This document shows, piece after piece, positions 17,653-26,743 of a stretch of 64,000 nucleotides of DNA. The notes beneath the pieces are model-generated. The model was not told the origin of the DNA, made no database searches, and was given only the letters and a program-made list of their open reading frames with translations. This DNA is from Imhoffiella fuscus. GTDB lineage: Bacteria > Pseudomonadota > Gammaproteobacteria > Chromatiales > Chromatiaceae. The stretch spans positions 124,001-188,000 of the forward strand of contig NZ_JBHUHX010000007.1 in NCBI RefSeq assembly GCF_042682685.1, given 5' to 3'. Position 1 is the stretch's first letter. Each line of letters begins with the position of its first letter. A program made the position numbers and the translations under genes.

Positions 17653-19311
17653 TCACCGAAACCGGTTCCAAAAGGAACGTTTTTCACTCTTGGCCATGCG
17701 CAGCGCCAAGATGTGCTCGCATGGCCCCTGGAACAACTTGTTCTGCTGATAGAAATTGCAGCTGCAACGAGCCTGGATCATACGTCGATCCGCATCGAGC
17801 AACAACATCGCTTGGTGGACGTGACTTCCGTCCTTGACGGTGCCCGTGAGTTCCAAGCATTGATCCGGGGCGGCGTTCCTCCGAACCGAGACGCGATGCG
17901 CTTCGACCAGCCGCGTCGCGGCCTCCTCTCTGGGACTCACGAAACGCAGCCTGTCCATCGGCAAGGGCTCGCGCGACAGCTCGCGGACCCGGTAGACGCC
18001 CTTGTCGATGTCGAAGATGGCGCGGCCGGCCTGCGTGTAGGCGGACAGGGCGCCCAGCACGATGGAACGGTCGAGCTGAAGCCGCCGCGCCAGCGACTCC
18101 GGGGCCTCGTACCAGTTTTCCTTCAGAGCATCGAAGACGCGACGTTTGGTCAGGTCGTCGACGTCGGTACGCGGCGCCATCAGGTCGAAGTTGCCGGCGC
18201 TGGACCAGTCGTTGGCGGTCCAGCCCGACAGCCCCAGCGTGAAGCTCATGTCTCCGAGATCGGCGACATAGAAGGCGGGCAGGCCGCTGCCGAGCAGATG
18301 GACGACGAATCGCTTGGCGACCGGCACCAGCCGCTCGAGGATATGGATGCGCCGCCGCCCCCAGACCCGCACCTCTTCGGCCGTGTCGCCCTGATAGATC
18401 GAGCGTGCGCAGATCACTTCGATGTTCCAGGGCTCGAAGATGACCTTGACCGGCTGGCCAGGCGTGAGCACATAGCGCATGGAACGCGGCCCATGCAGCT
18501 CCTTGTGGCGCCGCAGCACGAAGCAGAAGTTGTGGATGTCCATCGGGTGCAGCTCGAAGGTGATGGCCGGCAGGCTCATCGCCGAGCTCACCTGGAGGAA
18601 ACCGCGCACCCAGGAGTCGGGCAGGTCGATCTTGACCTCTTTGTAGCTGTCCTCATCCGTCGTCTCGACCTCGAAACCGGACGGATCCACCTCCAGCCAG
18701 GTGGTCTTGTAGCTGCGGATCTTTTGGAATTCGTCGTAGAGCGCCTGGGAATAGTCCACATTGGTGGTGCCGCAGGCGCGCTCGCCCAGGCTGGTGAACA
18801 CCTCGTAGCTGGCGCCGAGCTTGCCGTAGGTGGATTCGTCCTGGGAGAAGCACTCGAAAAAAAGCTCGTCCGGGTGGACGGTGATCACCGGATCCAGGAC
18901 ATACCAGTAGTCCATGTCGGTGCGGTAGAGGTAATCGAAATAGCGTTTTCGCGCCCGATAGAAGGGGGCCATCCGCTCCGAGCTGGTGCGGCGCAGGCCG
19001 TCCAGTTCATGACGCAGCGTCTCGATCTGCTGCCCCAGGGTGCCGCGCTGCTGGAGCACGTGCGCCCAATCGAGCTCATCTTGTGTGGCGAGCCATTCCA
19101 TGTAGGCGGTGCGATCCTTGGGCTGGAAGCGCAGATCCGAGACGACCACGTCGTGCAGGGCGCTGATGGCCTCGCGGAACGGCAGGGATTTCGCCAGCTC
19201 GCCGCGAAAGAAGGTGGGCTCGCGCTTGGTGTCCGGCGCAAAGGACATGTCCGTGCGATCGGCGCCGCCCTGAACCGACGAGCTGCCGCGATAGGCGTAG
19301 CTAAACTCCAT
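17653..19311 (-). CDS. SWIM zinc-finger protein (retron-associated WHSWIM type)
   Basis: 552 residues. The C-terminus has a SWIM zinc finger, CSC...GPCEH (C516, C518, C531, H533). Before it, at about 395-445, comes a short helical region that could be a winged helix (KRRVFDALKENW, ESLARRLQLDRSIVLGALSAY). The first 380 residues do not resemble a known domain. This winged-helix plus SWIM layout is what I recall as WHSWIM, a partner of RT in type XIII retrons. The ATG at 19311 has a GGGGGGA site and lies inside the end of the ARM gene (11-base overlap), so the two are translationally coupled. SWIM domains usually bind DNA or protein. Confidence 0.8.
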   Translation of the reverse strand: MEFSYAYRGSSSVQGGADRTDMSFAPDTKREPTFFRGELAKSLPFREAISALHDVVVSDLRFQPKDRTAYMEWLATQDELDWAHVLQQRGTLGQQIETLRHELDGLRRTSSERMAPFYRARKRYFDYLYRTDMDYWYVLDPVITVHPDELFFECFSQDESTYGKLGASYEVFTSLGERACGTTNVDYSQALYDEFQKIRSYKTTWLEVDPSGFEVETTDEDSYKEVKIDLPDSWVRGFLQVSSAMSLPAITFELHPMDIHNFCFVLRRHKELHGPRSMRYVLTPGQPVKVIFEPWNIEVICARSIYQGDTAEEVRVWGRRRIHILERLVPVAKRFVVHLLGSGLPAFYVADLGDMSFTLGLSGWTANDWSSAGNFDLMAPRTDVDDLTKRRVFDALKENWYEAPESLARRLQLDRSIVLGALSAYTQAGRAIFDIDKGVYRVRELSREPLPMDRLRFVSPREEAATRLVEAHRVSVRRNAAPDQCLELTGTVKDGSHVHQAMLLLDADRRMIQARCSCNFYQQNKLFQGPCEHILALRMAKSEKRSFWNRFR

Positions 19312-22300
19312 ATTCCCCCCTGCGGCTCGACGGTGCATCGTGCTCCGGCGTATTGATCGGCTGTAGCGGCAGCGCGATCCGCGGCCAGGTCTGTTGGATC
19401 CGCACCATGCCTTCGATCATCCGAGCCTTGTCGCCGATGACCATGGTTAGGGATTGACGTGTGAAGATCCGCGCCACCACCTGGGCGCTCGCCTCGTCCG
19501 TCAGCGCCTCGGCGACCAGGAACTGGAGTACCCGGCGTTTGGCGATGCGCCCCTTGTTGACGCGCGAGAGGATGGAGACGAAGTAGTGCTCCAGCTCGCC
19601 GAGCCGCCCCGCGTTGCCGCTGGCGTAGCGTTCGAGGTAGTTGGTTGCGAACAGCTGTAGCGCCTCGGATGGATGCTCGGCCAGCTTCAGCAGATACTGC
19701 TCTCCATGCGCCGAGTCGAAATAGCGGGTGATCAGCTCGCGGCCGAAGGCTTGGACGTCCGGGCGCACGCTGTCGCAGATGGCGACGAGCACCTCGGGCG
19801 TCAGCTGGTCCGCATCGAAGCTGTCGCGAAACAGGCCGAAGGCCCATTCACGGGAGTCGTCCCAATTGGTGTCGAGCAGACGCACCGTTTGCGCCATCGA
19901 CTCTTTGAGACGGTCGAGGCTGCGCTCGCTGAGCCGCCAGCCGGCCTCGCGCACCGCCAGCACCTGGTGGTCGACGAGCCGAACGATCTCCTTGATGGTC
20001 AGCGTCTCGGTGAAGGTGTCGCGCTGCAGCATCAGCCCGCCGAGTTCCTGGGCCTGGGGGATCTTGCAGCGCAGGAGCCTGAAGATCTCGTCTTTTCCGA
20101 AGACGGGGAGCGCGGTCGACAGCTCGTCGCGCAGGAGACTCAGCAGATGGCTGTGCACGCCCTCGGGCGCCTCCTGGCATAGGCCCTGTATCAGCATCGC
20201 GGCAAAGGCGGATCCGAACTCCGGCTCCCGCTCGACGAGTCGGGCCAGTACCGGGCGGATGGTCTCGCGCAGGTCGGCGTGTTCGCTGCAGGTCAGTGCA
20301 TAGAGCAGCTCCGGACGCTGCGTGAGTTCCCGGTCCTGAATCTGTCCTACCAGTCGCGCCCCGATGATCCGCAGGCTGGAGGTCTCCGAGCGCAGCAGGG
20401 CCAGCAGCAGGTCGTCGGCGATCTGTGCGCTTTCTTTCGCCAGCAGGATGTGTCCGGCCAGTTCCCGCAGCGCCACCAGAGGATGCGCCGCCAGGTCGCG
20501 GATCACCGGGTCGCCGATCGCCGGCAGTTGCCCGGCGAGGGCCCGGATGACGACGTCGACGGCCCCGGCCGCCCGGTCGGCGTCGTCCGGGCCGAGCAGC
20601 AGCAGGGCGGCGAGGATGCGCCCGACCAGGACCCGCGCCTGATGCTCGGGCAGGATGGCCCCGAGGAGCAGCCGCTTCGCCAGGTCACGGGTGTCTTGGT
20701 GGGGCGCGAGCACCAGGGCCGCGATCAGGCCGCTGTTCGCCAGGAAGGTCTGGCGATTGCCTTCGATCCAGCGAAACGCGGCCTGGCGCGCGGGCTCATA
20801 GGCGCAGCAGGCGACCGCGGACACCAGGTCGACGTCGATGTGCGCGGGGTCGTAGCGCCGCTCGGCCAGCTCGAAACCCAGCTGGGCGGTGACCGCGTAG
20901 GGCCGTGACAGCAGCATGACCAGGGCATCGGTGTCGAGCTGGTCGCAGAAGGCGCGATTGTCCCTCAGGGCCTTGACCGCGAACTGGTGGACCGGGAGGC
21001 AGTTGCTCTCGTCCAGCAGGTGCAGTAGGCCCTGCGGCAATCGGTCCCACAGCTCCGGAAAGGCCTCCTCACGCTCCGGCACATCGCGCTCGATCGCGGC
21101 GCGGTCTTCGGCGCGAAAGGTCTTGTGCCCCTTGTCGGGGCGGAAGCGCCTGCTGTTGCGGTAGAGCAGCTGACAAAAGACCCAGTACCCAGCAAAGGGC
21201 GGCCATAGCTGCTGGGTCTCGTGATAACGTCTCTCTCGATGGTCGTAACGCATCTGCTGCCGGACCTGGATCTCGCCGCCATGCGCATCCGTGAAGGGTA
21301 CCAGTGCACCGACGGCCAGGCCGACCCAGTCGTTGGAGCCGAGTTCGCCCAGACGGCGCAGCAGGCGCCAGCTGCGTCTGACGAGATAGGCGCGCCTCCA
21401 GGCATTGCCGCCGCGCTCGGTCTGGAAGCGAAAGGCGAGCAGGCCGAAGGCGCGGCCGTCCCGTCTCAGCTCGGCGCACTTGTAGAGGCGTTTGAGTGCG
21501 CGGAAGCCGTTGTCGGCGAATGGAGGCAGCTCCGACAGTATCTGGAGCACCGCCGGCGTCAGGTGCTCGTTGCCGATCAGATAGGCGGTATGCAGCGGCT
21601 CGAAGTCGTTTCGCGCCACAAGCTCTCTCAGGACCCGCGCGGCCTCGGTGGCGGGGCCTTCCCTGGCTGGCGCCTTCAGCGCCGCGGGTAGGGTGTCGAT
21701 CAGACCCTCGAGAAACCGCTCGCGATCGGCGTCGCTGTAGAGCAACCTCAGGGCCTCTCCCGCGATTTGGCGCAGATCGCTCCGCTCTCGCGGGCTTTCG
21801 AAGATGCGGCGTAGCGGCTCGATGGCGGCGATCGACCCGCTGCGGCCCAAGGCCCACACACAGCAGTAGCGTCGCAGGTCATGGGCGCGCGGCTCGCAGG
21901 CCTGGAGGATGGCGAGGATCTGGGGCTCGGCCTCGCGCAGCTCCAACTCACCGGCGCGCCAAATGGCGCGCTCCAGTGGCCAGTTCGAGCGGGATCGATC
22001 GGCCTCGCGCAGACGGCGCAGCACGGCCTCGGCTCGGGCGTCGTTCTGGGGTTGGTGCGCGTCCTCGTCCTGGACGCTGGGCGCCGGAGCCGAGGATGGA
22101 GCACGATCGGCCCGTGTCTCGGCAGGCTCGTAACCCTTGGTGATCTTGTCATCGACCAGCTTGTCGAAAACCTGATCGGCCTCGGCTCGGCTCACGGGGG
22201 CGATGGTCTTGGAGCCATCGCGAAGCGTGGCGCCGAATCGGCCGTAGCGAAAATTGACGACGAACTGGTCGCGGCCCACTTCGCACAGATCGACCTCGTA

Positions 22301-22408
22301 GACCTTGTGGGATCTGCCGGCGTGAAACGCGAGCTTGACCTGCTTGACCAACTTCACGGCCGTGGTCTCCGGTTTGGCGAGACCAGGGATCCTACTGATC
22401 GGGTTCAT
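19301..22408 (-). CDS. Large ARM/HEAT-repeat protein with N-terminal WGR domain
   Basis: 1035 residues. Residues 20-95 form a WGR domain (VKLAFHAGRSHKVYEVDL, then FRYGRFG at 53-59 and KTKGYE-like end KITKGYE). From about 130 to 1010 the chain is helical with repeating Leu/Ala patterns, e.g. AEPQILAILQACEP, AIEPLRRIFESPRE and LLRSETSSLRIIGARLVG, consistent with about 20 HEAT/ARM repeats. No nuclease, protease or ATPase motif was seen. First gene of the retron island; the SWIM gene overlaps its end. In known retrons the large partner is often the toxic effector or its scaffold; here its role is unknown. Confidence 0.82.
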   Translation of the reverse strand: MNPISRIPGLAKPETTAVKLVKQVKLAFHAGRSHKVYEVDLCEVGRDQFVVNFRYGRFGATLRDGSKTIAPVSRAEADQVFDKLVDDKITKGYEPAETRADRAPSSAPAPSVQDEDAHQPQNDARAEAVLRRLREADRSRSNWPLERAIWRAGELELREAEPQILAILQACEPRAHDLRRYCCVWALGRSGSIAAIEPLRRIFESPRERSDLRQIAGEALRLLYSDADRERFLEGLIDTLPAALKAPAREGPATEAARVLRELVARNDFEPLHTAYLIGNEHLTPAVLQILSELPPFADNGFRALKRLYKCAELRRDGRAFGLLAFRFQTERGGNAWRRAYLVRRSWRLLRRLGELGSNDWVGLAVGALVPFTDAHGGEIQVRQQMRYDHRERRYHETQQLWPPFAGYWVFCQLLYRNSRRFRPDKGHKTFRAEDRAAIERDVPEREEAFPELWDRLPQGLLHLLDESNCLPVHQFAVKALRDNRAFCDQLDTDALVMLLSRPYAVTAQLGFELAERRYDPAHIDVDLVSAVACCAYEPARQAAFRWIEGNRQTFLANSGLIAALVLAPHQDTRDLAKRLLLGAILPEHQARVLVGRILAALLLLGPDDADRAAGAVDVVIRALAGQLPAIGDPVIRDLAAHPLVALRELAGHILLAKESAQIADDLLLALLRSETSSLRIIGARLVGQIQDRELTQRPELLYALTCSEHADLRETIRPVLARLVEREPEFGSAFAAMLIQGLCQEAPEGVHSHLLSLLRDELSTALPVFGKDEIFRLLRCKIPQAQELGGLMLQRDTFTETLTIKEIVRLVDHQVLAVREAGWRLSERSLDRLKESMAQTVRLLDTNWDDSREWAFGLFRDSFDADQLTPEVLVAICDSVRPDVQAFGRELITRYFDSAHGEQYLLKLAEHPSEALQLFATNYLERYASGNAGRLGELEHYFVSILSRVNKGRIAKRRVLQFLVAEALTDEASAQVVARIFTRQSLTMVIGDKARMIEGMVRIQQTWPRIALPLQPINTPEHDAPSSRRGEYGV

Positions 22409-22522
22409 CGAGTGTCAATTCAGTGAGCCGCTGATGATGACGCCTCTTTGGTCCCAAACGGACAGGATTGACTTCCACTCTGTTTGGCGTAGCTTATGAC
22501 GACATCGGCGGCCCTCCGTCGT

Positions 22523-22543
22523 GATCACCGATAGACGGTGATC
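22523..22543. promoter_or_regulatory. Perfect dyad upstream of NAD salvage genes
   Basis: Arms gatcaccg (22523-22530) and cggtgatc (22536-22543) with a 5-base spacer, 26 bases before the start of the NMN adenylyltransferase gene. Position and symmetry fit an operator or a 5'-leader hairpin. It does not match a motif of an NAD regulator that I know. Confidence 0.55.
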
Positions 22544-22569
22544 CCACAAATATTCATTGGGGGATTCCC

Positions 22570-23619
22570 ATGAATCGCTACGATCTCGCGGTCTATATCG
22601 GCCGCTTTCAGCCGTTTCACGACGGCCATCTCGCCTGCGTGCGTCAGGCGCTCGATCTGGCTGCCAATCTGGTCGTCCTGGTCGGATCCATCAATCGTCC
22701 GCGCAACATCCGCGATCCATTCGGCTATGCCGAGCGGCGCGAGATGATCGAGTCTGCGCTGCCCGCCGATCTGCGCGATCGGGTCGTGATCACGGGCGTC
22801 GCCGATCGGCTCTACAATCTGTCGAGCTGGGTCGCCGGTGTGCAGGGCGCCGTGGACGGGATCGTCGCGGCCGTGGCCGGCGGCGAGGCGTCCATCACGC
22901 TGGTCGGTCATCGCAAGGATCACAGCTCCAGCTATCTGGATCTCTTTCCGCAGTGGGACTTCAGCCCGGTCGAGCCGGTCTCCATGCTGTCGGCGACCGA
23001 GATCCGCGACGTCTTGCTGGGGGAGGGCGCGTCCAGCCTGGACGAGACCCTGGCCGCCCAGCCCCTGCCGGACGGGGTCAAGTCCTATCTACGCGACTGG
23101 ATCGGGGCCGAGCCGGACGCCTGGGAGTCGCTGCGGCAGGAATGGGCCTTCGTGCGCCGCTATCGCTCCCAGTTCGCGGCATTGCCCTATCCGCCCATCT
23201 TCCAGACCGTCGATGCCGTGGTGCTGCAGGCGGGTCATATTCTCATGGTCGAACGCGGGGCCCAGCCGGGGCGCGGTCTGCTGGCCCTGCCCGGTGGCTT
23301 TCTCGACGTCGAGGAGACCATCGAGGACGCGGTGATCCGCGAGCTGCGCGAGGAGACGGGCATCAAGGTTCCGGAGCCGGTCCTGCGCGGCAGCATCCGT
23401 GCCCGGGCGCGCTACGATGATCCGCAGCGATCGCTGCGCGGGCGTACCATCACGGATGCCTTTCTGTTCGAGCTGCGTCCGGGACCTCTGCCGCGCGTCA
23501 AAGGCGGCAGCGACGCCCGAAAGGCGCAGTGGATCTCGCTGGCCGAGTTCCAGTCGCTCGAGGCGCGGATCTACGAGGACCATTACCACATCGTCCAGGA
23601 TCTGCTCGGTCGCGCCTGA
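22570..23619 (+). CDS. nadM: Bifunctional NMN adenylyltransferase / Nudix hydrolase
   Basis: 349 residues in two domains. Residues 1-180 are a NadM-type nucleotidyltransferase with GRFQPFHDGHL (HxGH) and a LSATEIR motif; residues 200-349 are a Nudix domain whose box GGFLDVEETIEDAV plus RELREETGI fits GX5EX7REUXEEXGU. The fusion is known in bacteria that couple NMN adenylation to NAD+ with removal of ADP-ribose-like compounds. The gene starts an NAD salvage unit with nadV. A GGGGG stretch precedes the ATG. A perfect dyad lies just upstream. Confidence 0.93.
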   Translation: MNRYDLAVYIGRFQPFHDGHLACVRQALDLAANLVVLVGSINRPRNIRDPFGYAERREMIESALPADLRDRVVITGVADRLYNLSSWVAGVQGAVDGIVAAVAGGEASITLVGHRKDHSSSYLDLFPQWDFSPVEPVSMLSATEIRDVLLGEGASSLDETLAAQPLPDGVKSYLRDWIGAEPDAWESLRQEWAFVRRYRSQFAALPYPPIFQTVDAVVLQAGHILMVERGAQPGRGLLALPGGFLDVEETIEDAVIRELREETGIKVPEPVLRGSIRARARYDDPQRSLRGRTITDAFLFELRPGPLPRVKGGSDARKAQWISLAEFQSLEARIYEDHYHIVQDLLGRA

Positions 23620-23640
23620 AGCGATTGCGCGCCTCCGATC

Positions 23641-23661
23641 GCCGGCCCGATCCGGGCCGGC
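23641..23661. terminator. GC-rich hairpin between nadM and nadV
   Basis: Perfect 9-bp stem gccggcccg / cgggccggc with the 3-base loop atc, 21 bases after the nadM stop and 38 bases before nadV. No T tract, so an attenuating or stabilising hairpin is more likely than full termination. Confidence 0.5.
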
Positions 23662-23699
23662 CCATTCCCGGGGATTCCGGGCCATAGGGGAGAGACCCA

Positions 23700-25124
23700 A
23701 TGAACGCATCCGTTCCGTCGCCATTGAACACCAACTTCATCCTCAACAGCGATTCCTACAAGCTCACGCACTATCTGCAGTATCCGCCCGGCACCGAGGC
23801 GATCTTCAGCTATGTGGAGTCGCGCGGCGGGCGCTTCTCGCGCACGCTCTTCTTCGGGCTGCAGATGTTCGTGCGCGACTATCTGTCGCGGCCCATCACC
23901 CGAGACATGATCGAGGAGGCGGCCGAGTTCCAGGTCCGCCACCTGCCCGGGGCGCCCTTCAACCGCGCGGGCTGGGACCATATCCTGAACCGGCACGGCG
24001 GCTGGCTGCCGATCCGGCTGTGCGCGGTCGCCGAGGGCAGCGCGGTGCCGGTGCGCCAAGTGCTGGCCACGGTGGAGTCCACCGATCCGCAGGTGCCCTG
24101 GATCGGGCAGTACGCCGAGACCGCCATCCTGCGCGCCATCTGGTATCCGACCACGGTCGCGACCATCAGCTGGCACATCAAGGGCCTGATCCGGCGCTAT
24201 CTGGAGGACACGGCCGAGTCGCTGGACGGGTTGTCTTTCATGCTGCACGACTTCGGTTCGCGGGGCGTCAGTTCGTTCGAGTCCGCCGCGCTCGGGGGCG
24301 CCGCGCATCTGGTCAATTTCCAGGGGTCGGATACCTTGGTCGGGGTGATCGCCGCCAATCGCTATTACGACGCCGAGATGGCGGCCTATTCGATCCCGGC
24401 GGCCGAACACGCGACCGTTACCGCCTGGGGCGAGGCGAGCGAGCTGGACGCCTATCGCAACATGCTCGATCGCTTCGCCCGGCCCGGCGGCATGCTGGCG
24501 GTCGTCTCCGACTCCTACGATCTGGAGCGCGCCGTGGGCTACTGGAGTCACGAGCTGCGCGAGCAGGTCCGAACGTCGGGCGCAACCCTGGTGATCCGTC
24601 CCGACTCGGGCCATCCGCCGACCATGGTGCGCCGCACCTTGGAGCAGCTCGCCGAGGGCTATGGTGCCCGGATCAACGCCAAGGGCTACCGGGTGCTCGA
24701 CGGGGTGAGGGTCATCCAGGGCGACGGGATCGATCTGGACTCGATCGGCGAGATCTTGGCCGAGGTCAAGCGCGCCGGATTCTCGGTGGAGAACCTGGCC
24801 TTCGGAATGGGCGGGGCGCTGCTGCAACGGCTCGATCGCGACACCCAGCGCTTCGCCTTCAAGGCCAGCGCCATCCGGCGCGACGGGGTCTGGCGCGACG
24901 TCTCCAAACAGCCGCGCACAGATCCCGAGAAGGCGTCCAAGCCCGGCCGGCTGAGCCTGCTGCACAACCCGGAATTCGGCACCTGGCGCACCCAGCGCGA
25001 GGAGCAGTCTGTGGAACCCGGTTGGCGGTCGGCCCTGGACTGCGTCTACGAGGATGGTCGCATCCAGGGGCAGCAGACGCTGGCCGAGATCCGTGCTCGC
25101 GCCGACGCGGCCTTGGCGATGTAG
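23700..25124 (+). CDS. nadV: Nicotinamide phosphoribosyltransferase
   Basis: 474 residues, the usual length. Starts with NTNFILNSDSYKLTHYLQYP and contains the SYVESRGG, FMLHDFGSRG, GSDTLVGV and VIRPDSGHPP motifs of NAMPT/NadV enzymes that transfer ribose-5-phosphate from PRPP to nicotinamide to make NMN. The product feeds NadM encoded just upstream. GGGGAGAG lies before the ATG. Confidence 0.95.
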   Translation: MNASVPSPLNTNFILNSDSYKLTHYLQYPPGTEAIFSYVESRGGRFSRTLFFGLQMFVRDYLSRPITRDMIEEAAEFQVRHLPGAPFNRAGWDHILNRHGGWLPIRLCAVAEGSAVPVRQVLATVESTDPQVPWIGQYAETAILRAIWYPTTVATISWHIKGLIRRYLEDTAESLDGLSFMLHDFGSRGVSSFESAALGGAAHLVNFQGSDTLVGVIAANRYYDAEMAAYSIPAAEHATVTAWGEASELDAYRNMLDRFARPGGMLAVVSDSYDLERAVGYWSHELREQVRTSGATLVIRPDSGHPPTMVRRTLEQLAEGYGARINAKGYRVLDGVRVIQGDGIDLDSIGEILAEVKRAGFSVENLAFGMGGALLQRLDRDTQRFAFKASAIRRDGVWRDVSKQPRTDPEKASKPGRLSLLHNPEFGTWRTQREEQSVEPGWRSALDCVYEDGRIQGQQTLAEIRARADAALAM

Positions 25125-25172
25125 GTGTCCGAAGCGGTGTCGTCGTCGCTTGGGGCGCGCCGCCGCATTCCC

Positions 25173-25192
25173 GATCCCCGGTTGCGGGGATC
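25173..25192. terminator. Hairpin after nadV
   Basis: 8-bp stem gatccccg / cggggatc with loop gttg, 49 bases after the nadV stop and 74 bases before pntAA. No T tract. It may separate the NAD salvage unit from the transhydrogenase operon. Confidence 0.45.
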
Positions 25193-25266
25193 CGGGTCGG
25201 TTACCATAATGCCTGGATTTTTGCCGCCCTCGACGGCGGTGACAGAACAATAAAAGGCGAATCACC

Positions 25267-26364
25267 ATGAAGATCGGAATCCCCTCGGAGACCTGCCCTG
25301 GAGAGACGCGGGTCGCCTCGATCCCCGAGGTCGTCAAGAAACTGGTCGGCAAGGGCTTCGAGGTCCTGGTCGAGGCCGGTGCCGGGGTTGCTGCGGGCTT
25401 TCCCGACGCCGAGTATGAGGCGGCCGGGGCGCGTCTCACCGACCGCGCTGGCGCCTACGATGTTGACCTGCTGCTGAAGGTTCGGCGCCCGGATGCCGGG
25501 GATGTCGAGGCGATGCGCGCGGGCGGTCTCTATGTCGGTCTGTTGGAGAGCTGTGGCGAGGACGCGGTGCTCTCGGCCATGCTGGCGAAGGGAATGCGCG
25601 TGCTGGGCATGGAGCGCATGCCGCGCACCTCGCGTGCCCAATCCATGGACGTGCTGTCCTCGCAGAGCAACATCGCCGGTTATCGCGCGACCATCGAGGC
25701 GGCGGCCCGTTATGGGCGCTTCTTTCCCATGATGATGACCTCGGCCGGTTCGGCCAAGCCGGCGCGGGTCGTGGTGCTGGGTGCCGGCGTCGCCGGTCTG
25801 CAGGCGATCGCGACCGCGCGCCGTCTGGGGGCCGACGTGCATGCCTACGACGTTCGCCCCGAGACCCGCGAGCAGATCCTCTCGCTCGGCGCCAAGCCGA
25901 TCGACCTGGATCTGGGCGAGAGCGGGGCGGGCGAGGGCGGTTATGCCAAGGAACTCTCGGACGAGGCCAAGGCGCGCCAGCAGGCGGCACTCGGCGACGC
26001 GCTGGCCAAGGCCCACGTCATCATCACCACCGCGCAGATCCCCTGCCGTCCGGCGCCCGTGCTGGTGACCGAGGAGGTGGTCCGGCGCATGCGTCCCGGA
26101 TCGGTCATCGTCGATCTGGCCGCCGGGAGCGGCGGCAATTGTCCGCTGACGGTCGCCGACGAGGTGGTGGTCCGTCACAACATCACCCTGGTGGGATTCA
26201 CCAACTATCCCGCGATGGTCCCGGCGGACGCGAGCGCCTTCTATGCCCGCAACCTGTTCAATCTTTTGGACATCATGGTCAGCACCGGCGAGGCCGGTCC
26301 CGAACTCGCGGATCTGACGCAGGACGACATCACTGCGGCCATGCTGGTCGAGTCGGCCGCCTGA
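25267..26364 (+). CDS. pntAA: NAD(P) transhydrogenase alpha-1 subunit (NAD-binding)
   Basis: 365 residues: MKIGIPSETCPGETRVA start and Rossmann motif VVVLGAGVAGLQAIATARRLGADVHAYD (only part quoted here as VLGAGVAGLQAIATA). It is the NAD(H)-binding dI domain of the proton-translocating transhydrogenase, made as a separate protein, as in other split three-subunit enzymes such as that of Rhodospirillum. The R-Q-D loop region SQSNIAGYRA is present. Cytoplasmic; works with pntAB and pntB, which follow. Confidence 0.95.
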   Translation: MKIGIPSETCPGETRVASIPEVVKKLVGKGFEVLVEAGAGVAAGFPDAEYEAAGARLTDRAGAYDVDLLLKVRRPDAGDVEAMRAGGLYVGLLESCGEDAVLSAMLAKGMRVLGMERMPRTSRAQSMDVLSSQSNIAGYRATIEAAARYGRFFPMMMTSAGSAKPARVVVLGAGVAGLQAIATARRLGADVHAYDVRPETREQILSLGAKPIDLDLGESGAGEGGYAKELSDEAKARQQAALGDALAKAHVIITTAQIPCRPAPVLVTEEVVRRMRPGSVIVDLAAGSGGNCPLTVADEVVVRHNITLVGFTNYPAMVPADASAFYARNLFNLLDIMVSTGEAGPELADLTQDDITAAMLVESAA

Positions 26365-26431
26365 CCGGCGTCCTCAGCGCCTCCGCCGTTCGCCGGTGGC
26401 GCCCACACAATCACGATTTGGAGTTACGCAC

Positions 26432-26731
26432 ATGCCCGAGGCACTGGATCCCTCGATCGTCGCCCTTTACGTTTTCGTCCTCGCCTGCTTCATCGGCTAC
26501 TGGGTCGTCTGGGGCGTCACCCCGTCGCTGCACACCCCGCTGGTGGCCCTGACCAACGCCATTTCGGGCATCGTCCTGATCGGCGCGCTCTTGGTCGCGG
26601 GCGATCCCAATGCCGGGATTGTGGTTCAATTCTTCGGCTTTCTCGCGGTTCTGCTCGCCTCGATCAATGTCTTCGGGGGCTTTCTGGTGACGCACCGCAT
26701 GCTCTCGATGTTCAAAAAGAAAAAACAATAG
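26432..26731 (+). CDS. pntAB: NAD(P) transhydrogenase alpha-2 subunit (membrane)
   Basis: 99 residues with three membrane helices (about 9-28, 35-57, 63-86), the small N-terminal part of the dII proton channel. The ATG at 26432 is taken because MPEALDPSIVALYVF is typical; it follows a GGAG. Ends in a basic FKKKKQ. The gap to pntAA is 67 bases, to pntB 12 bases. Confidence 0.93.
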   Translation: MPEALDPSIVALYVFVLACFIGYWVVWGVTPSLHTPLVALTNAISGIVLIGALLVAGDPNAGIVVQFFGFLAVLLASINVFGGFLVTHRMLSMFKKKKQ

Positions 26732-26743
26732 GGGCGGTCAGCG

